A stretch of 64,000 bases of DNA from Nocardioides abyssi (GTDB lineage Bacteria > Actinomycetota > Actinomycetes > Propionibacteriales > Nocardioidaceae): positions 124,001 to 188,000 of the forward strand of contig NZ_JAUHJR010000008.1 in assembly GCF_030412915.1 (NCBI RefSeq), written 5' to 3'. The position numbers and the translations under genes were made by a program. Positions 8,780 through 16,455 of this stretch are shown one piece after another. How positions within the stretch are numbered: the stretch's first letter is position 1; each line of letters starts with the position of its first letter. The notes under the pieces are model-generated. The model saw nothing but the letters and a program-made list of their open reading frames with translations, had not been told where the DNA came from and made no database searches.

Positions 8780-9619
8780 CTACCCCGTGATCCGCACGGT
8801 CGTGGTGGAGCCCCAGATCGCGAAGCTGAGGAAGAAGTCGGCGACGACGGTCGTCACGATGCTGGTGCGGATCGCCTTGCCGACGGCCATGCCGACCCCG
8901 GCCGGGCCGCCCGAGGCGGTGTAGCCGTAGTAGCAGTGGATGAGGATGATCGCCACGGCCAGGAAGATCAGCTTGAAGAACGACCACAGCATGTCGATCG
9001 GTGGCAGGAACTGCAGGAAGTAGTGGTCGTAGGTGCCGGCCGACTGGCCGTAGACCATCGTGGTGATCAGGCGCGGCGAGAGGTACGACGCGCTCAGCGC
9101 CACGACGTACAGCGGGATGACCGCGATGAACGCCGCGATCATGCGGGTCGTCACCAGGAACGGCAGCGACGGGATGCCCATCACCTCGAGGGCGTCGATC
9201 TCCTCGCTGATCCGCATCGCGCCCAGGCGCGCGGTGTAGCCGCAGCCCACGGTCGCGGCCAGCGCGATCGCGGAGATCAGCGGGGCGACCTCGCGGGTGT
9301 TGAAGTAGGCGGAGATGAAGGCGGTGAACTTCGAGACGCCGAGCTGGCTGAGCGAGGCGTAGCCCTGGATGCCGACCTCGGTGCCGGCGAAGAACGCCAG
9401 GAACGCGATGACGCCCACGGTGCCGGCGATGACCGACAGCCCGCCGACGCCGAAGGAGACCTCGGCGAGGGTGTTGAGGATCTCGCGGGGGTAGCGGCGG
9501 ATCGCCCGCGGCGTCCAGGCGAGCGCCTTGACGTAGAACAGCAGCTGGTCGCCGTACTCCTCCAGGCGCGCGCGACGCTCCTTGAGCAGGGCGCTCCCGA
9601 CCTCGCTGATCGCCGACAC
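8780..9619 (-). CDS. MlaE/YrbE-family permease, YrbEB type (operon 1)
   Basis: Second permease of the first Mce importer, 279 residues. Six or so hydrophobic segments are visible, and the cytoplasmic coupling loop has the family signature with EEIDALEVMGI (about residues 138-148) that docks on the ATPase. It pairs with YrbEA to form the membrane channel beneath the Mce tube. The MceG-type ATPase is not encoded in this window, as is usual in actinobacteria where one ATPase serves several operons. GTG start at 9619; the upstream stop is at 9621, so spacing is a single base. Confidence 0.95.
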   Translation of the reverse strand: MSAISEVGSALLKERRARLEEYGDQLLFYVKALAWTPRAIRRYPREILNTLAEVSFGVGGLSVIAGTVGVIAFLAFFAGTEVGIQGYASLSQLGVSKFTAFISAYFNTREVAPLISAIALAATVGCGYTARLGAMRISEEIDALEVMGIPSLPFLVTTRMIAAFIAVIPLYVVALSASYLSPRLITTMVYGQSAGTYDHYFLQFLPPIDMLWSFFKLIFLAVAIILIHCYYGYTASGGPAGVGMAVGKAIRTSIVTTVVADFFLSFAIWGSTTTVRITG

Positions 9620-9620
9620 C

Positions 9621-10394
9621 TCAGAGCCCCTGCTGCGGGACGACCTGGAAGTAGATCGCGGTGATGATCGCGTTGAGGAAGAACAGCAGCATGAAGGCGA
9701 CGATCACCGACTCGTTGACCGCCCGGCCCACGCCGCTGGGGCCGCCGCCGGCGTTGAGCCCCTTGAAGGCGCCGACGATCGCGGCGAGGTAGCCGAAGAC
9801 CGCCGCCTTGACCATCGAGATGTAGAGGTCGGGCAGGCTCGCCAGGGCGGTGAACGAGGACAGGAACGCCCCGGCCGACCCGTCCTGGATGATCACGGTG
9901 AAGAAGTAGCCGCCGCCGATGCCGGCGGAGATCACCAGGCCGTTGATCATCAGCGCGACGAACACGGTGGCCATCACGCGGGGCACCACGAGCCGGGCGA
10001 TCGGGTCGACGCCCAGCACCTCCATCGCGTCGATCTCCTCGCGGATCTTGCGGGCGCCCAGGTCCGAGCAGATCGCCGAGCCCGCCGCCCCCGCGATGAT
10101 GAGGGCGGCGGCGATCGGCGCCGCTTCGCGCACCACCGCCAGGACCGCGGAGGCGCCGGCGAAGGACTGCGCGCCGAGCTGTCCGGTGAGGTTGCCGACC
10201 TGCAGCGAGATCACCGCGCCGAACGGCACCGAGACCAGGATCGTCGGCATCAGCGTCACGCTGGTGATGAACCAGGCCTGCTCGATGAACTCCCGCAGCT
10301 GGAACGGGGTGGTGAAGAGGCGCTTGGTGACGTCGACGACCATCGCGGTCAGCTCACCGGGTCCGCGGATGACGGACACAGCAGAGAACGCCAT
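9621..10394 (-). CDS. MlaE/YrbE-family permease, YrbEA type (operon 1)
   Basis: First gene of the operon, 257 residues, MlaE-domain permease with the coupling-loop motif REEIDAMEVLGVDP and several membrane helices. The ATG at 10394 is chosen: a strong GGGGAGGTGGGG site precedes it directly, whereas the upstream in-frame extension would run into the operator. The leader of roughly 28 bases would begin after a TACGGT -10-like hexamer at 10429-10434 that touches the KstR-like box, a good arrangement for repression. Together with YrbEB it drives lipid transfer across the inner membrane. Confidence 0.95.
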   Translation of the reverse strand: MAFSAVSVIRGPGELTAMVVDVTKRLFTTPFQLREFIEQAWFITSVTLMPTILVSVPFGAVISLQVGNLTGQLGAQSFAGASAVLAVVREAAPIAAALIIAGAAGSAICSDLGARKIREEIDAMEVLGVDPIARLVVPRVMATVFVALMINGLVISAGIGGGYFFTVIIQDGSAGAFLSSFTALASLPDLYISMVKAAVFGYLAAIVGAFKGLNAGGGPSGVGRAVNESVIVAFMLLFFLNAIITAIYFQVVPQQGL

Positions 10395-10433
10395 CCCCCC
10401 ACCTCCCCAGATCGATGACGGCGGGGCCCACCG

Positions 10434-10447
10434 TAGAACGTGTTCTT
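10434..10447. promoter_or_regulatory. KstR-type operator (box 2) before the first mce operon
   Basis: TAGAACGTGTTCTT matches TNNAACNNGTTNNA except for the last base. It lies 40-53 bases before the YrbEA start and overlaps the edge of a TACGGT -10-like hexamer read on the minus strand (10434-10429). KstR controls the mce4 sterol importer in mycobacteria, so this box supports a sterol role for the operon. The divergent DUF1707 gene begins at 10495 and has its own -10. Confidence 0.75.
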
Positions 10448-10482
10448 GTTTCGGGCAACGGGCGTCCACCGAACGGGCGGCC

Positions 10483-10488
10483 TAGGAT
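10483..10488 (+). promoter_or_regulatory. Leaderless -10 element for the DUF1707 gene
   Basis: TAGGAT followed by exactly 6 bases and then GTG at 10495. There is no Shine-Dalgarno site, so the transcript probably begins at the start codon. Confidence 0.6.
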
Positions 10489-10494
10489 GCCGAC

Positions 10495-11088
10495 GTGCCG
10501 AGCCCGCCCGATCCCGCCGCCACCTGGGCGTCCTTCACCCACGACCCGCGCGCCAAGGCCAACGCGAGCCTGCGGGCCGGCGACGCCGACCGGGAGGTCG
10601 TGCTCCGCGTGCTCGGCGACGCGTACGCCGACGGGAGGCTGACCCGCGAGGAGCACGACCAGCGGGCCGCCAGGCTGGCCGCGACCCGCACCTTCGGCGA
10701 GCTGCGGCCGCTGCTCGACGACCTCGTGCCGACCTCCCCCGCGCCCTCGCGGGGAAAGACGGCGGCGCTGGCGGCCGCGGGGCCCGACGAGCTGCGCCGG
10801 ATGGCCGTGCGCGAGTGGGAGTCCGACCGGCGCTCAGCGGTGCTCGCCTTCATCGGCCCCTCCCTCATCTGCTGGGCGGTCTGGCTGGCGACCTCCTTCG
10901 GGCCGGACGGCTTCGAGGCGTCCTTCCCCTGGCCGCTCATCGTGATGGCCGCGACCGGCTTCCACCTCGTGCGCACGCTCGTCGCCCGCCAGGAGCTGAT
11001 CGCCTCCGAGCTGGAGCGGCTCGAGCGCCGCCAGGCGAAGGCGCTGCGCGGCCGGGACGGCCGGGGCGGGCGGGGCCTGCTCCCGTGA
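10495..11088 (+). CDS. DUF1707/SHOCT-like and 2TM-domain membrane protein
   Basis: A 197-residue protein of unknown role. Residues 20-75 match the DUF1707 (SHOCT-like) domain, with RAGDADREVVLRVLGDAYADGR and LTREEHDQRA-type spacing; two membrane helices follow (AVLAFIGPSLICWAVWLA and FPWPLIVMAATGFHLV), and the tail is a basic helix (ELERLERRQAKAL). The domain order, small soluble head then 2TM hairpin, is common in actinobacterial stress or envelope proteins. GTG start fixed by a leaderless promoter. It overlaps the ion-channel gene by GTGA, so the two are likely made together. Confidence 0.8.
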   Translation: MPSPPDPAATWASFTHDPRAKANASLRAGDADREVVLRVLGDAYADGRLTREEHDQRAARLAATRTFGELRPLLDDLVPTSPAPSRGKTAALAAAGPDELRRMAVREWESDRRSAVLAFIGPSLICWAVWLATSFGPDGFEASFPWPLIVMAATGFHLVRTLVARQELIASELERLERRQAKALRGRDGRGGRGLLP

Positions 11089-11801
11089 CCCGCCGCGCCC
11101 TCCACCCGCGCGACGCCTCCCGCGACCAGCGGGTCCACGGCGTCCTGGGCCAGCACCCCTCCGCCGTGCTGCTCGGCGTGCAGCTCGTCGCGGTGCTCGT
11201 CTACCCCTTCCTCCAGGACTCCGCCGCCGGGCGGGCCGTCATCGGCGTGGTCCAGATCGGCGTCGTGACGATCGCGGTCTGGGCCGTGCGCCGCACCCCG
11301 GCGCTGAACTGGTCAGCGGCGTTCCTCGGCCTGCCGGCGATCGTCTTCACCGTGCTCGAGGCGATCTGGCCGCACACCGACTGGATCGTCCTGGTCTCGG
11401 CGTGCCTGCACGCGCCCTTCTACTTCTACGTCTCCTACGCGATGATCCGCTACCTCTTCCACGACGACCGGGTCACCACCGACGAGCTCTACGCGACCGG
11501 CGCGGCCTTCACCGTCGTGGCCTGGGGGTTCGCCTACCTGTACGCCGCGGTGCAGGTCGTCGTGGACGGCGCGTTCATCGGCACCACCTCCGCGGACCAC
11601 CGCAGCTGGTTCGAGCTGCTCTACCTGTCCTTCTCCGTGCTCACCAGCGTCGGCCTGTCCGACGTCGTCCCCGTGGCCGCCCACGCACGGTCGTTGGTGA
11701 TGATCGAGATGGTCGCCGGCGTCCTCTACGTCGCGCTCGTGGTGGCCCGCCTCGTCGGCCTGGTCGTCACCCGCAACGCCACCCGCCCCCCGCGCGACTG
11801 A
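11085..11801 (+). CDS. Ion-channel family membrane protein with unusual selectivity-filter region
   Basis: A 238-residue protein with five to six hydrophobic segments. The last two enclose a pore-loop-like stretch (LYLSFSVLTSVGLSDVVPV), placed as in two-TM potassium channels (Ion_trans_2). The usual filter TVGYGD is replaced by SVGLSD, so potassium selectivity is doubtful. The GTG start at 11085 overlaps the DUF1707 stop (GTGA). The aromatic-rich helix APFYFYVSYAMIRYLF and the loop with AVQVVVDGAFIG are conserved-looking but I cannot assign them. Function could be a non-selective or modified channel. Confidence 0.7.
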   Translation: MTRRALHPRDASRDQRVHGVLGQHPSAVLLGVQLVAVLVYPFLQDSAAGRAVIGVVQIGVVTIAVWAVRRTPALNWSAAFLGLPAIVFTVLEAIWPHTDWIVLVSACLHAPFYFYVSYAMIRYLFHDDRVTTDELYATGAAFTVVAWGFAYLYAAVQVVVDGAFIGTTSADHRSWFELLYLSFSVLTSVGLSDVVPVAAHARSLVMIEMVAGVLYVALVVARLVGLVVTRNATRPPRD

Positions 11802-11817
11802 CCACCGGGCGGGCCGC

Positions 11818-12174
11818 TCAGGCGTCCCAGCCGTCGGGCCGGTGCTTGCGCGGCAGCGTCCCGACGACGAGCCGGTAGGACTCGTCCACCGCCTCGAGCA
11901 GCTCGTCGTCGGGGATCTCGTAAGACAGGTCGTTCCACCCCGAGCGGCCGATGTAGGCCATCACCCGCGCCTTCCCGGGGTGCCGGTCGAGCCACTCGTC
12001 GGCGACCTCGCGGATGCCGGCCTTGACGCCGACCCCGTCGGCGCGCAGGAACGCGAAGATCTTCGCCCGCCCCTCGGGGCCGACCTTGACCACCGGGTGC
12101 TCCTCGCCCCAGGGGTCGTCGGGCCACGCGCCGGGCTTGGCCAGGCAGTGCGCGCGGATCCGCTCGACGTCCAC
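11818..12174 (-). CDS. MmcQ/YjbR-family protein
   Basis: A small 118-residue protein with the MmcQ/YjbR (CyaY-like fold) pattern: an N-terminal helix with HCLAKPGA, then PWGEEHPVVKVG, then IFAFLRADG, and the C-terminal DDELLEAVDESYRLVVGTLP. The family is described as DNA-binding-like, but no clear function is established. GTG start at 12174 is exactly 6 bases after the -10 TACGGT, so the message is probably leaderless. It converges with the channel gene, 16 bases apart. Confidence 0.85.
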   Translation of the reverse strand: MDVERIRAHCLAKPGAWPDDPWGEEHPVVKVGPEGRAKIFAFLRADGVGVKAGIREVADEWLDRHPGKARVMAYIGRSGWNDLSYEIPDDELLEAVDESYRLVVGTLPRKHRPDGWDA

Positions 12175-12180
12175 CCCCGG

Positions 12181-12203
12181 ACCGTACTGGCGGACCGTAC
12201 TGT
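12181..12203. promoter_or_regulatory. Compact pair of divergent leaderless promoters
   Basis: TACGGT on the minus strand (12186-12181) lies 6 bases before the GTG at 12174, and TACTGT on the plus strand (12198-12203) lies 6 bases before the ATG at 12210. Only 35 bases separate the two start codons, so each promoter's -35 region overlaps the other's -10 and the two should interfere. Confidence 0.6.
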
Positions 12204-12209
12204 CGGGCC

Positions 12210-12593
12210 ATGGCCGCCGACGACGACTCCGCGATCAGCAGGCTGCTCCAGGAGGCCCGGGCCGGCCTCGCCCGGGTCGAGCCGGCCGACCTCGCGGCCG
12301 CGGCCGCTGCGGGCGCGCTCGTGGTCGACACCCGGCCGGCCGAGCAGCGCCGGCGCGACGGCGAGCTCCCGGGGGCGCTGGTCGTCGACCGCAACGTGCT
12401 GGAGTGGCGCCTGGACCCCACCAGCCCGCACCGGCTGCCCGTCGCCGACGACCCGGAGCGTCGCGTGGTCGTCGTCTGCAACGAGGGCTACAGCTCGAGC
12501 CTCGCGGCGGCCACGCTGCAGCGGCTGGGCCTGCCGCACGCCACCGACCTCGTCGGCGGCTACCAGGCCTGGCTGGCGCAGGTCGGCGGCTGA
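12210..12593 (+). CDS. Rhodanese-domain protein
   Basis: A 127-residue single-domain rhodanese-like protein. The first half has VVDTRPAEQRRRDGELPGAL, the CH2A-like entry motif, and the active-site loop is VCNEGYSSS, with the catalytic Cys in the expected place (about residue 90), so persulphide transfer chemistry is plausible. The C-terminal GGYQAWLAQ is the usual closing helix of the domain. The Ala-rich N-terminal helix is a family variation. ATG start supported by the leaderless promoter TACTGT. No sulphur-metabolism neighbours are seen, so the partner is unknown. Confidence 0.88.
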   Translation: MAADDDSAISRLLQEARAGLARVEPADLAAAAAAGALVVDTRPAEQRRRDGELPGALVVDRNVLEWRLDPTSPHRLPVADDPERRVVVVCNEGYSSSLAAATLQRLGLPHATDLVGGYQAWLAQVGG

Positions 12594-12615
12594 CCCAGCC
12601 AGCCTCCGTCCGACA

Positions 12616-12735
12616 TCAGCGCCGCGCGCGGACCCGGCGCACGAAGGTCAGCAGGTTGCGCCGCAGCCGGGACGCCTCGCCGCGGCTGGCGTCGACGAAC
12701 GACGCCCGCACCTCGCGCTCGTCCAGCGGCCTCAC
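12616..12735 (-). pseudogene. Small open frame resembling the start of an FBP-domain protein (truncated)
   Basis: A 39-residue frame beginning VRPLDEREVRASFVDASRGE, which recalls the first residues of FBP (fibronectin-binding-like, treponemal zinc-finger) proteins of actinobacteria, but then switches to a basic tail (LRRNLLTFVRRVRARR) and stops, with no room for the zinc-binding part. GTG start at 12735. It may be a remnant, or a genuine small basic protein. The similarity is judged by eye only. Confidence 0.4.
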
Positions 12736-12748
12736 GTCTGGGTCTCGT

Positions 12749-12765
12749 CCGGCTCGCCGAGCCGG
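12749..12765. terminator. Short GC-rich dyad after the MFS gene
   Basis: CCGGCTCGCCGAGCCGG is a perfect inverted repeat with a single central base, 38 bases past the MFS stop. It could form a small hairpin that ends transcription, but there is no T tract, and the loop must open several pairs. Confidence 0.3.
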
Positions 12766-12802
12766 TAGCCCGCCAGGGCCGCCCGCGTCGTACCGGTGAC
12801 GA

Positions 12803-14089
12803 TCAGGTCGGCGAGTGCAGCGAGGCCGCGAGCTGCTCCCGGCTCGTGGCGCGCCGCGCCAGCCGACGGAACCGCCAGACCTGCGACCCGCCGAGCGCCC
12901 ACAACGCGAACTGGGTCGCCATCGCCCAGCGGAACGCGTCCGCGGTGTAGTCCGAGCCCGTCGGGGTCCGCCAGTCGAGCACGAGCCCGATGACGACGAC
13001 GAGCACGAGGGTCGCGATGAAGCCGCCCTGGTTGATCAGCCCGGTGGCGCTGGCGAGACGCGCGGGCGGGTTGGACGTCCGGCCGACGTCGAAGCCGATC
13101 ATGCAGGTCGGGCCACCGATGCCGACGACGGCCGCGAGACCGACGAGCACCGCGAACGGCGCCTCCCCCGGCCACAGCAGCACCACGGCCCAGGCACCGG
13201 CCAGCGCCGTGATCACGGCCAGCACCATCGAGGACCGCTGCCACGGGTAGGCGCCGACGAACCAGCCGAGGACCGGCCCGACCGTCATCGCCGCCGCGAC
13301 GATCACCGTCAGCAGCGCGCCGGCCTCGCCGGAGGACAGTCCCTCGCCGCGGACGAAGAACGGGTAGCCCCACAGCAGGCCGAGCATGTTGCTGCTGAAC
13401 GGCGTGGAGAAGTGCATCCAGAAGCCCAGCCGGGTCCCGGGCTCGGCCCACGACGCCGCCAGGCTGCGGCGCACCGCGACCAGCGACATCGGCTCGCCCC
13501 GCAGGTTGCGGGCCCTCGGGCTGTCGCGCAGCACGAGCAGCAGCGCGACCATCAGCACCGGCCCGACGGCAGCGGCGGTCAGGTAGGCGTTCGTCCAGCC
13601 CAGGTCGCGCAGCGCCCAGGTCATCGGCACCGCCGCGATCACCGAGCCGAGCTGGCCGATCGTGCCGGTGAGCTGGCTGAACAGCGGGATGCGCCGGCGC
13701 GGGAACCAGCTGTTGACCAGCCGCATGACGCAGATGAAGGTCAGCGCGTCACCGACGCCGACGAAGGCACGGGCGCCCAGCGCGACGGCGTACGACGTGG
13801 CGAAGGCGAACACGCTCTGGCCGATCGTCATCACCGCCAGCCCCGCCGCCAGCACGCTGCGCGAGCCCCACCGGTCCACCAGCAGCCCGACGGGCACCTG
13901 CATGCCGGCGTACACCAGCAGCTGGAGCATCGTGAACGTCGCCAGCTGCGACGCCGAGATGTCGAAGCGCTCCGAGGCCAGCAGGCCGGCCACCGCGAGC
14001 GAGGAGCGGTGGAAGACCGCCAGCAGGTAGACCAGGAGCCCGACGCCCCAGACCAGGACCGCGGTCCGCAGGCGGGGGTCCTCCGTCAC
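12803..14089 (-). CDS. MFS transporter
   Basis: Major facilitator superfamily permease, 428 residues with about 12 hydrophobic helices in two halves. The A-motif-like loop after helix 2 reads GLLVDRWGSRSVLAAG and the central loop is long and basic. The substrate cannot be inferred; general resemblance is to the MFS_1/NarK-type sugar-phosphate or anion:cation family. The GTG at 14089 is preferred over the adjoining TTG at 14092. It is separated from uvrB by a repeat-rich spacer, and no regulator is adjacent. Confidence 0.88.
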   Translation of the reverse strand: MTEDPRLRTAVLVWGVGLLVYLLAVFHRSSLAVAGLLASERFDISASQLATFTMLQLLVYAGMQVPVGLLVDRWGSRSVLAAGLAVMTIGQSVFAFATSYAVALGARAFVGVGDALTFICVMRLVNSWFPRRRIPLFSQLTGTIGQLGSVIAAVPMTWALRDLGWTNAYLTAAAVGPVLMVALLLVLRDSPRARNLRGEPMSLVAVRRSLAASWAEPGTRLGFWMHFSTPFSSNMLGLLWGYPFFVRGEGLSSGEAGALLTVIVAAAMTVGPVLGWFVGAYPWQRSSMVLAVITALAGAWAVVLLWPGEAPFAVLVGLAAVVGIGGPTCMIGFDVGRTSNPPARLASATGLINQGGFIATLVLVVVIGLVLDWRTPTGSDYTADAFRWAMATQFALWALGGSQVWRFRRLARRATSREQLAASLHSPT

Positions 14090-14104
14090 CAAGCCCTGCT
14101 GGTT

Positions 14105-14161
14105 ACTTCGTTGCCGGCGCTCGCTTCGTCGCTGCGCCTCACTTCGTCGCCGGCGCTCGCT
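14105..14161. repeat. Direct repeats in the uvrB-MFS spacer
   Basis: Two 21-base copies of ACTTCGTYGCCGGCGCTCGC plus T (14105-14125 and 14141-14161) differ by one base; between and after them are shorter copies of the CGCTCGCT motif (to about 14215). The whole spacer 14090-14225 reads as low-complexity inverted and direct copies. This is typical of interspersed extragenic elements, but I cannot test copy number. Confidence 0.5.
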
Positions 14162-14225
14162 GCGCTCGCGCTGCTCCCGCGCTCGCGGCCAGCACTCGAG
14201 CTCGTTCCTCGCTCGGCGCTGCCGC

Positions 14226-16352
14226 TCACTTGGTCGCTTCCATCATCTGCCGCAGCTCCTTCTTCAGCTCCGAGATCTCGTCGCGCAGCCGCGCGGCGAG
14301 CTCGAACTGCAGCTCCGCGGCGGCGGTCCGCATCTGGTCGGTGAGGTCCTGGATCAGCTGCGCGAGGTCGGAGCTGGGCATGCCGGCGAGGTCCTTGGCG
14401 TGCTTGCCCGCGGCGTCCTTGCCGAGCGTCGGCACCGGCTGCTTGGCCTTGGCGCCACCCGCGCGGCCCTTGGCCTCGGTCCCGGCCCAGGTCTCCAGCA
14501 GCGCCTGGGTGCTCTCGTCCTCGCGGGCGAGCATCTCGGTGATGTCGGCGATCTTCTTGCGCAGCGGCGTCGGGTTGATGCCGTGCTCGGTGTTGTAGGC
14601 GATCTGCTTGGCACGGCGCCGGTTGGTCTCGTCGATGGCGTTCTCCATCGACGGGGTGATCTTGTCGGCGTACATGTGCACCTGGCCCGACACGTTGCGG
14701 GCCGCGCGGCCGATCGTCTGGATGAGCGACTTGTCCGAGCGGAGGAAGCCCTCCTTGTCGGCGTCGAGGATCGAGACCAGCGAGACCTCCGGCAGGTCGA
14801 GGCCCTCGCGCAGCAGGTTGATGCCGACGAGCACGTCGTACTCCCCCAGCCGCAGGTCGCGCAGGAGCTCGATGCGCTTGAGGGTGTCGACCTCGGAGTG
14901 GAGGTAGCGGGTGCGGATGCCGGCGTCGAGGAGGTAGTCCGTGAGGTCCTCGGACATCTTCTTGGTCAGCGTGGTGACCAGGACGCGCTCGTTCTTGTCC
15001 ACGCGCAGCCTGATCTCGTGGATCAGGTCGTCGATCTGGCCCTTGGTCGGCTTGACCACGACCTCGGGGTCGACCAGCCCGGTCGGGCGGATGATCTGCT
15101 CGACGACGTCGCCGCCGACCTTGTCCAGCTCGTAGTCGCCCGGGGTCGCGGAGAGGTAGATCGTCTGGCCGATCCGGTCGAGGAACTCCTCCCACCGCAG
15201 CGGCCGGTTGTCCATCGCGCTGGGCAGCCGGAAGCCGTGGTCGACCAGGTTGCGCTTGCGCGACATGTCGCCCTCGTACATCCCGCCGATCTGCGGGACC
15301 GCGACGTGGGACTCGTCGACGACGAGCAGGAAGTCCTCGGGGAAGTAGTCGAGCAGGCAGTTGGGCGCCGAGCCGCGGGCGCGGCCGTCGATGTGCATCG
15401 AGTAGTTCTCGATCCCCGAGCAGGAGCCGACCTGGCGCATCATCTCGATGTCGTACGTCGTGCGCATCCGCAGCCGCTGGGCCTCCAGCAGCTTGCCCTC
15501 GCGCTCGAACCGCGCCAGCTGGTCCTCCAGCTCCAGCTCGATCCCCTTGATCGCCCGCTCCATGCGCTCGGGGCCGGCGACGTAGTGGGTCGCGGGGAAG
15601 ACGTAGAGCTCCTCGTCCTCGGTGAGCACCTCACCGGTGACGGCGTGCAGCGTCATCAGCCGCTCGATCTCGTCGCCGAAGAACTCGATGCGCACCGCGT
15701 GCTCCTCGTAGACCGGGAAGATCTCGAGGGTGTCGCCGCGGACCCGGAAGGTGCCGCGGGTGAAGGACATGTCGTTGCGGGTGTACTGGATCTCCACCAG
15801 CCGCCGCAGGATCGAGTCGCGGTCGTGCTCCTCGCCGACCTTGAGCCGGATCATCCGGTCGACGTACTCCTGCGGCGTGCCCAGGCCGTAGATGCAGGAG
15901 ACCGTGCTGACCACGATCACGTCGCGGCGGGTGAGCAGGCTGTTGGTCGCGGAGTGCCGCAGCCGCTCGACCTCCTCGTTGATCGAGGAGTCCTTCTCGA
16001 TGTAGGTGTCGGTCTGCGGGACGTAGGCCTCGGGCTGGTAGTAGTCGTAGTAGGAGACGAAGTACTCGACCGCGTTCTCCGGGAAGAGCTGGCGCAGCTC
16101 GTTGGCGAACTGGGCGGCGAGCGTCTTGTTCGGCTGCATGACCAGCAGCGGTCGCTGCACCTGCTCGGCGACCCACGCGACCGTCGCGGTCTTGCCGGTG
16201 CCGGTCGCACCGAGGAGCACGACGTCCTCCTCGCCGCCCTTGATCCGCTTGGTGATCTCCTTGATCGCGGCGGGCTGGTCGCCCGACGGCTGGTAGTCCG
16301 AGATCACCTGGAACGGGGCGACGCGGCGCTCGAGATCGGTCACGGGACGCAT
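14226..16352 (-). CDS. uvrB: Excinuclease ABC subunit UvrB
   Basis: DNA-damage recognition helicase of nucleotide excision repair, 708 residues, full length. Walker A is GATGTGKT (48-55), the beta-hairpin region has the aromatic [12 protein letters not shown], helicase motifs include VVDESHV and QTIGRAARN, and the C-terminal UVR domain ([21 protein letters not shown]) contacts UvrC. It works with UvrA to find bulky lesions and then hands the DNA to UvrC. The ATG at 16352 follows the -10 TACGCT by 7 bases (leaderless). No SOS-type operator was recognised, and there is a lysine/alanine-rich insert near residues 625-645. Confidence 0.99.
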   Translation of the reverse strand: MRPVTDLERRVAPFQVISDYQPSGDQPAAIKEITKRIKGGEEDVVLLGATGTGKTATVAWVAEQVQRPLLVMQPNKTLAAQFANELRQLFPENAVEYFVSYYDYYQPEAYVPQTDTYIEKDSSINEEVERLRHSATNSLLTRRDVIVVSTVSCIYGLGTPQEYVDRMIRLKVGEEHDRDSILRRLVEIQYTRNDMSFTRGTFRVRGDTLEIFPVYEEHAVRIEFFGDEIERLMTLHAVTGEVLTEDEELYVFPATHYVAGPERMERAIKGIELELEDQLARFEREGKLLEAQRLRMRTTYDIEMMRQVGSCSGIENYSMHIDGRARGSAPNCLLDYFPEDFLLVVDESHVAVPQIGGMYEGDMSRKRNLVDHGFRLPSAMDNRPLRWEEFLDRIGQTIYLSATPGDYELDKVGGDVVEQIIRPTGLVDPEVVVKPTKGQIDDLIHEIRLRVDKNERVLVTTLTKKMSEDLTDYLLDAGIRTRYLHSEVDTLKRIELLRDLRLGEYDVLVGINLLREGLDLPEVSLVSILDADKEGFLRSDKSLIQTIGRAARNVSGQVHMYADKITPSMENAIDETNRRRAKQIAYNTEHGINPTPLRKKIADITEMLAREDESTQALLETWAGTEAKGRAGGAKAKQPVPTLGKDAAGKHAKDLAGMPSSDLAQLIQDLTDQMRTAAAELQFELAARLRDEISELKKELRQMMEATK

Positions 16353-16359
16353 GGCTTCG

Positions 16360-16365
16360 AGCGTA
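16360..16365 (-). promoter_or_regulatory. Leaderless -10 element for uvrB
   Basis: TACGCT on the minus strand, 7 bases before the ATG at 16352, with no Shine-Dalgarno sequence between. Confidence 0.55.
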
Positions 16366-16443
16366 CGCCGCAGCGCCGACAGTCCCTCCGTGACGACCGT
16401 CGCAGGCGGCGGCTCCGGCCGACGACGCCCCGGGCCGGTGCCC

Positions 16444-16449
16444 TAGATT
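16444..16449 (+). promoter_or_regulatory. Leaderless -10 element for the phospholipase-D-type gene
   Basis: TAGATT on the plus strand, exactly 6 bases before the GTG at 16456; no Shine-Dalgarno site. Confidence 0.6.
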
Positions 16450-16455
16450 GACCCC

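Noticed and set aside
2116-8790. Long open frames on the plus strand opposite the mce genes.
   Set aside because: High GC content leaves antisense frames free of stops; their proteins are Arg/Gly/Ala-rich or Ser/Thr-rich with no domain, no ribosome site and no start context, while the minus-strand frames carry MCE domains and coupled starts.
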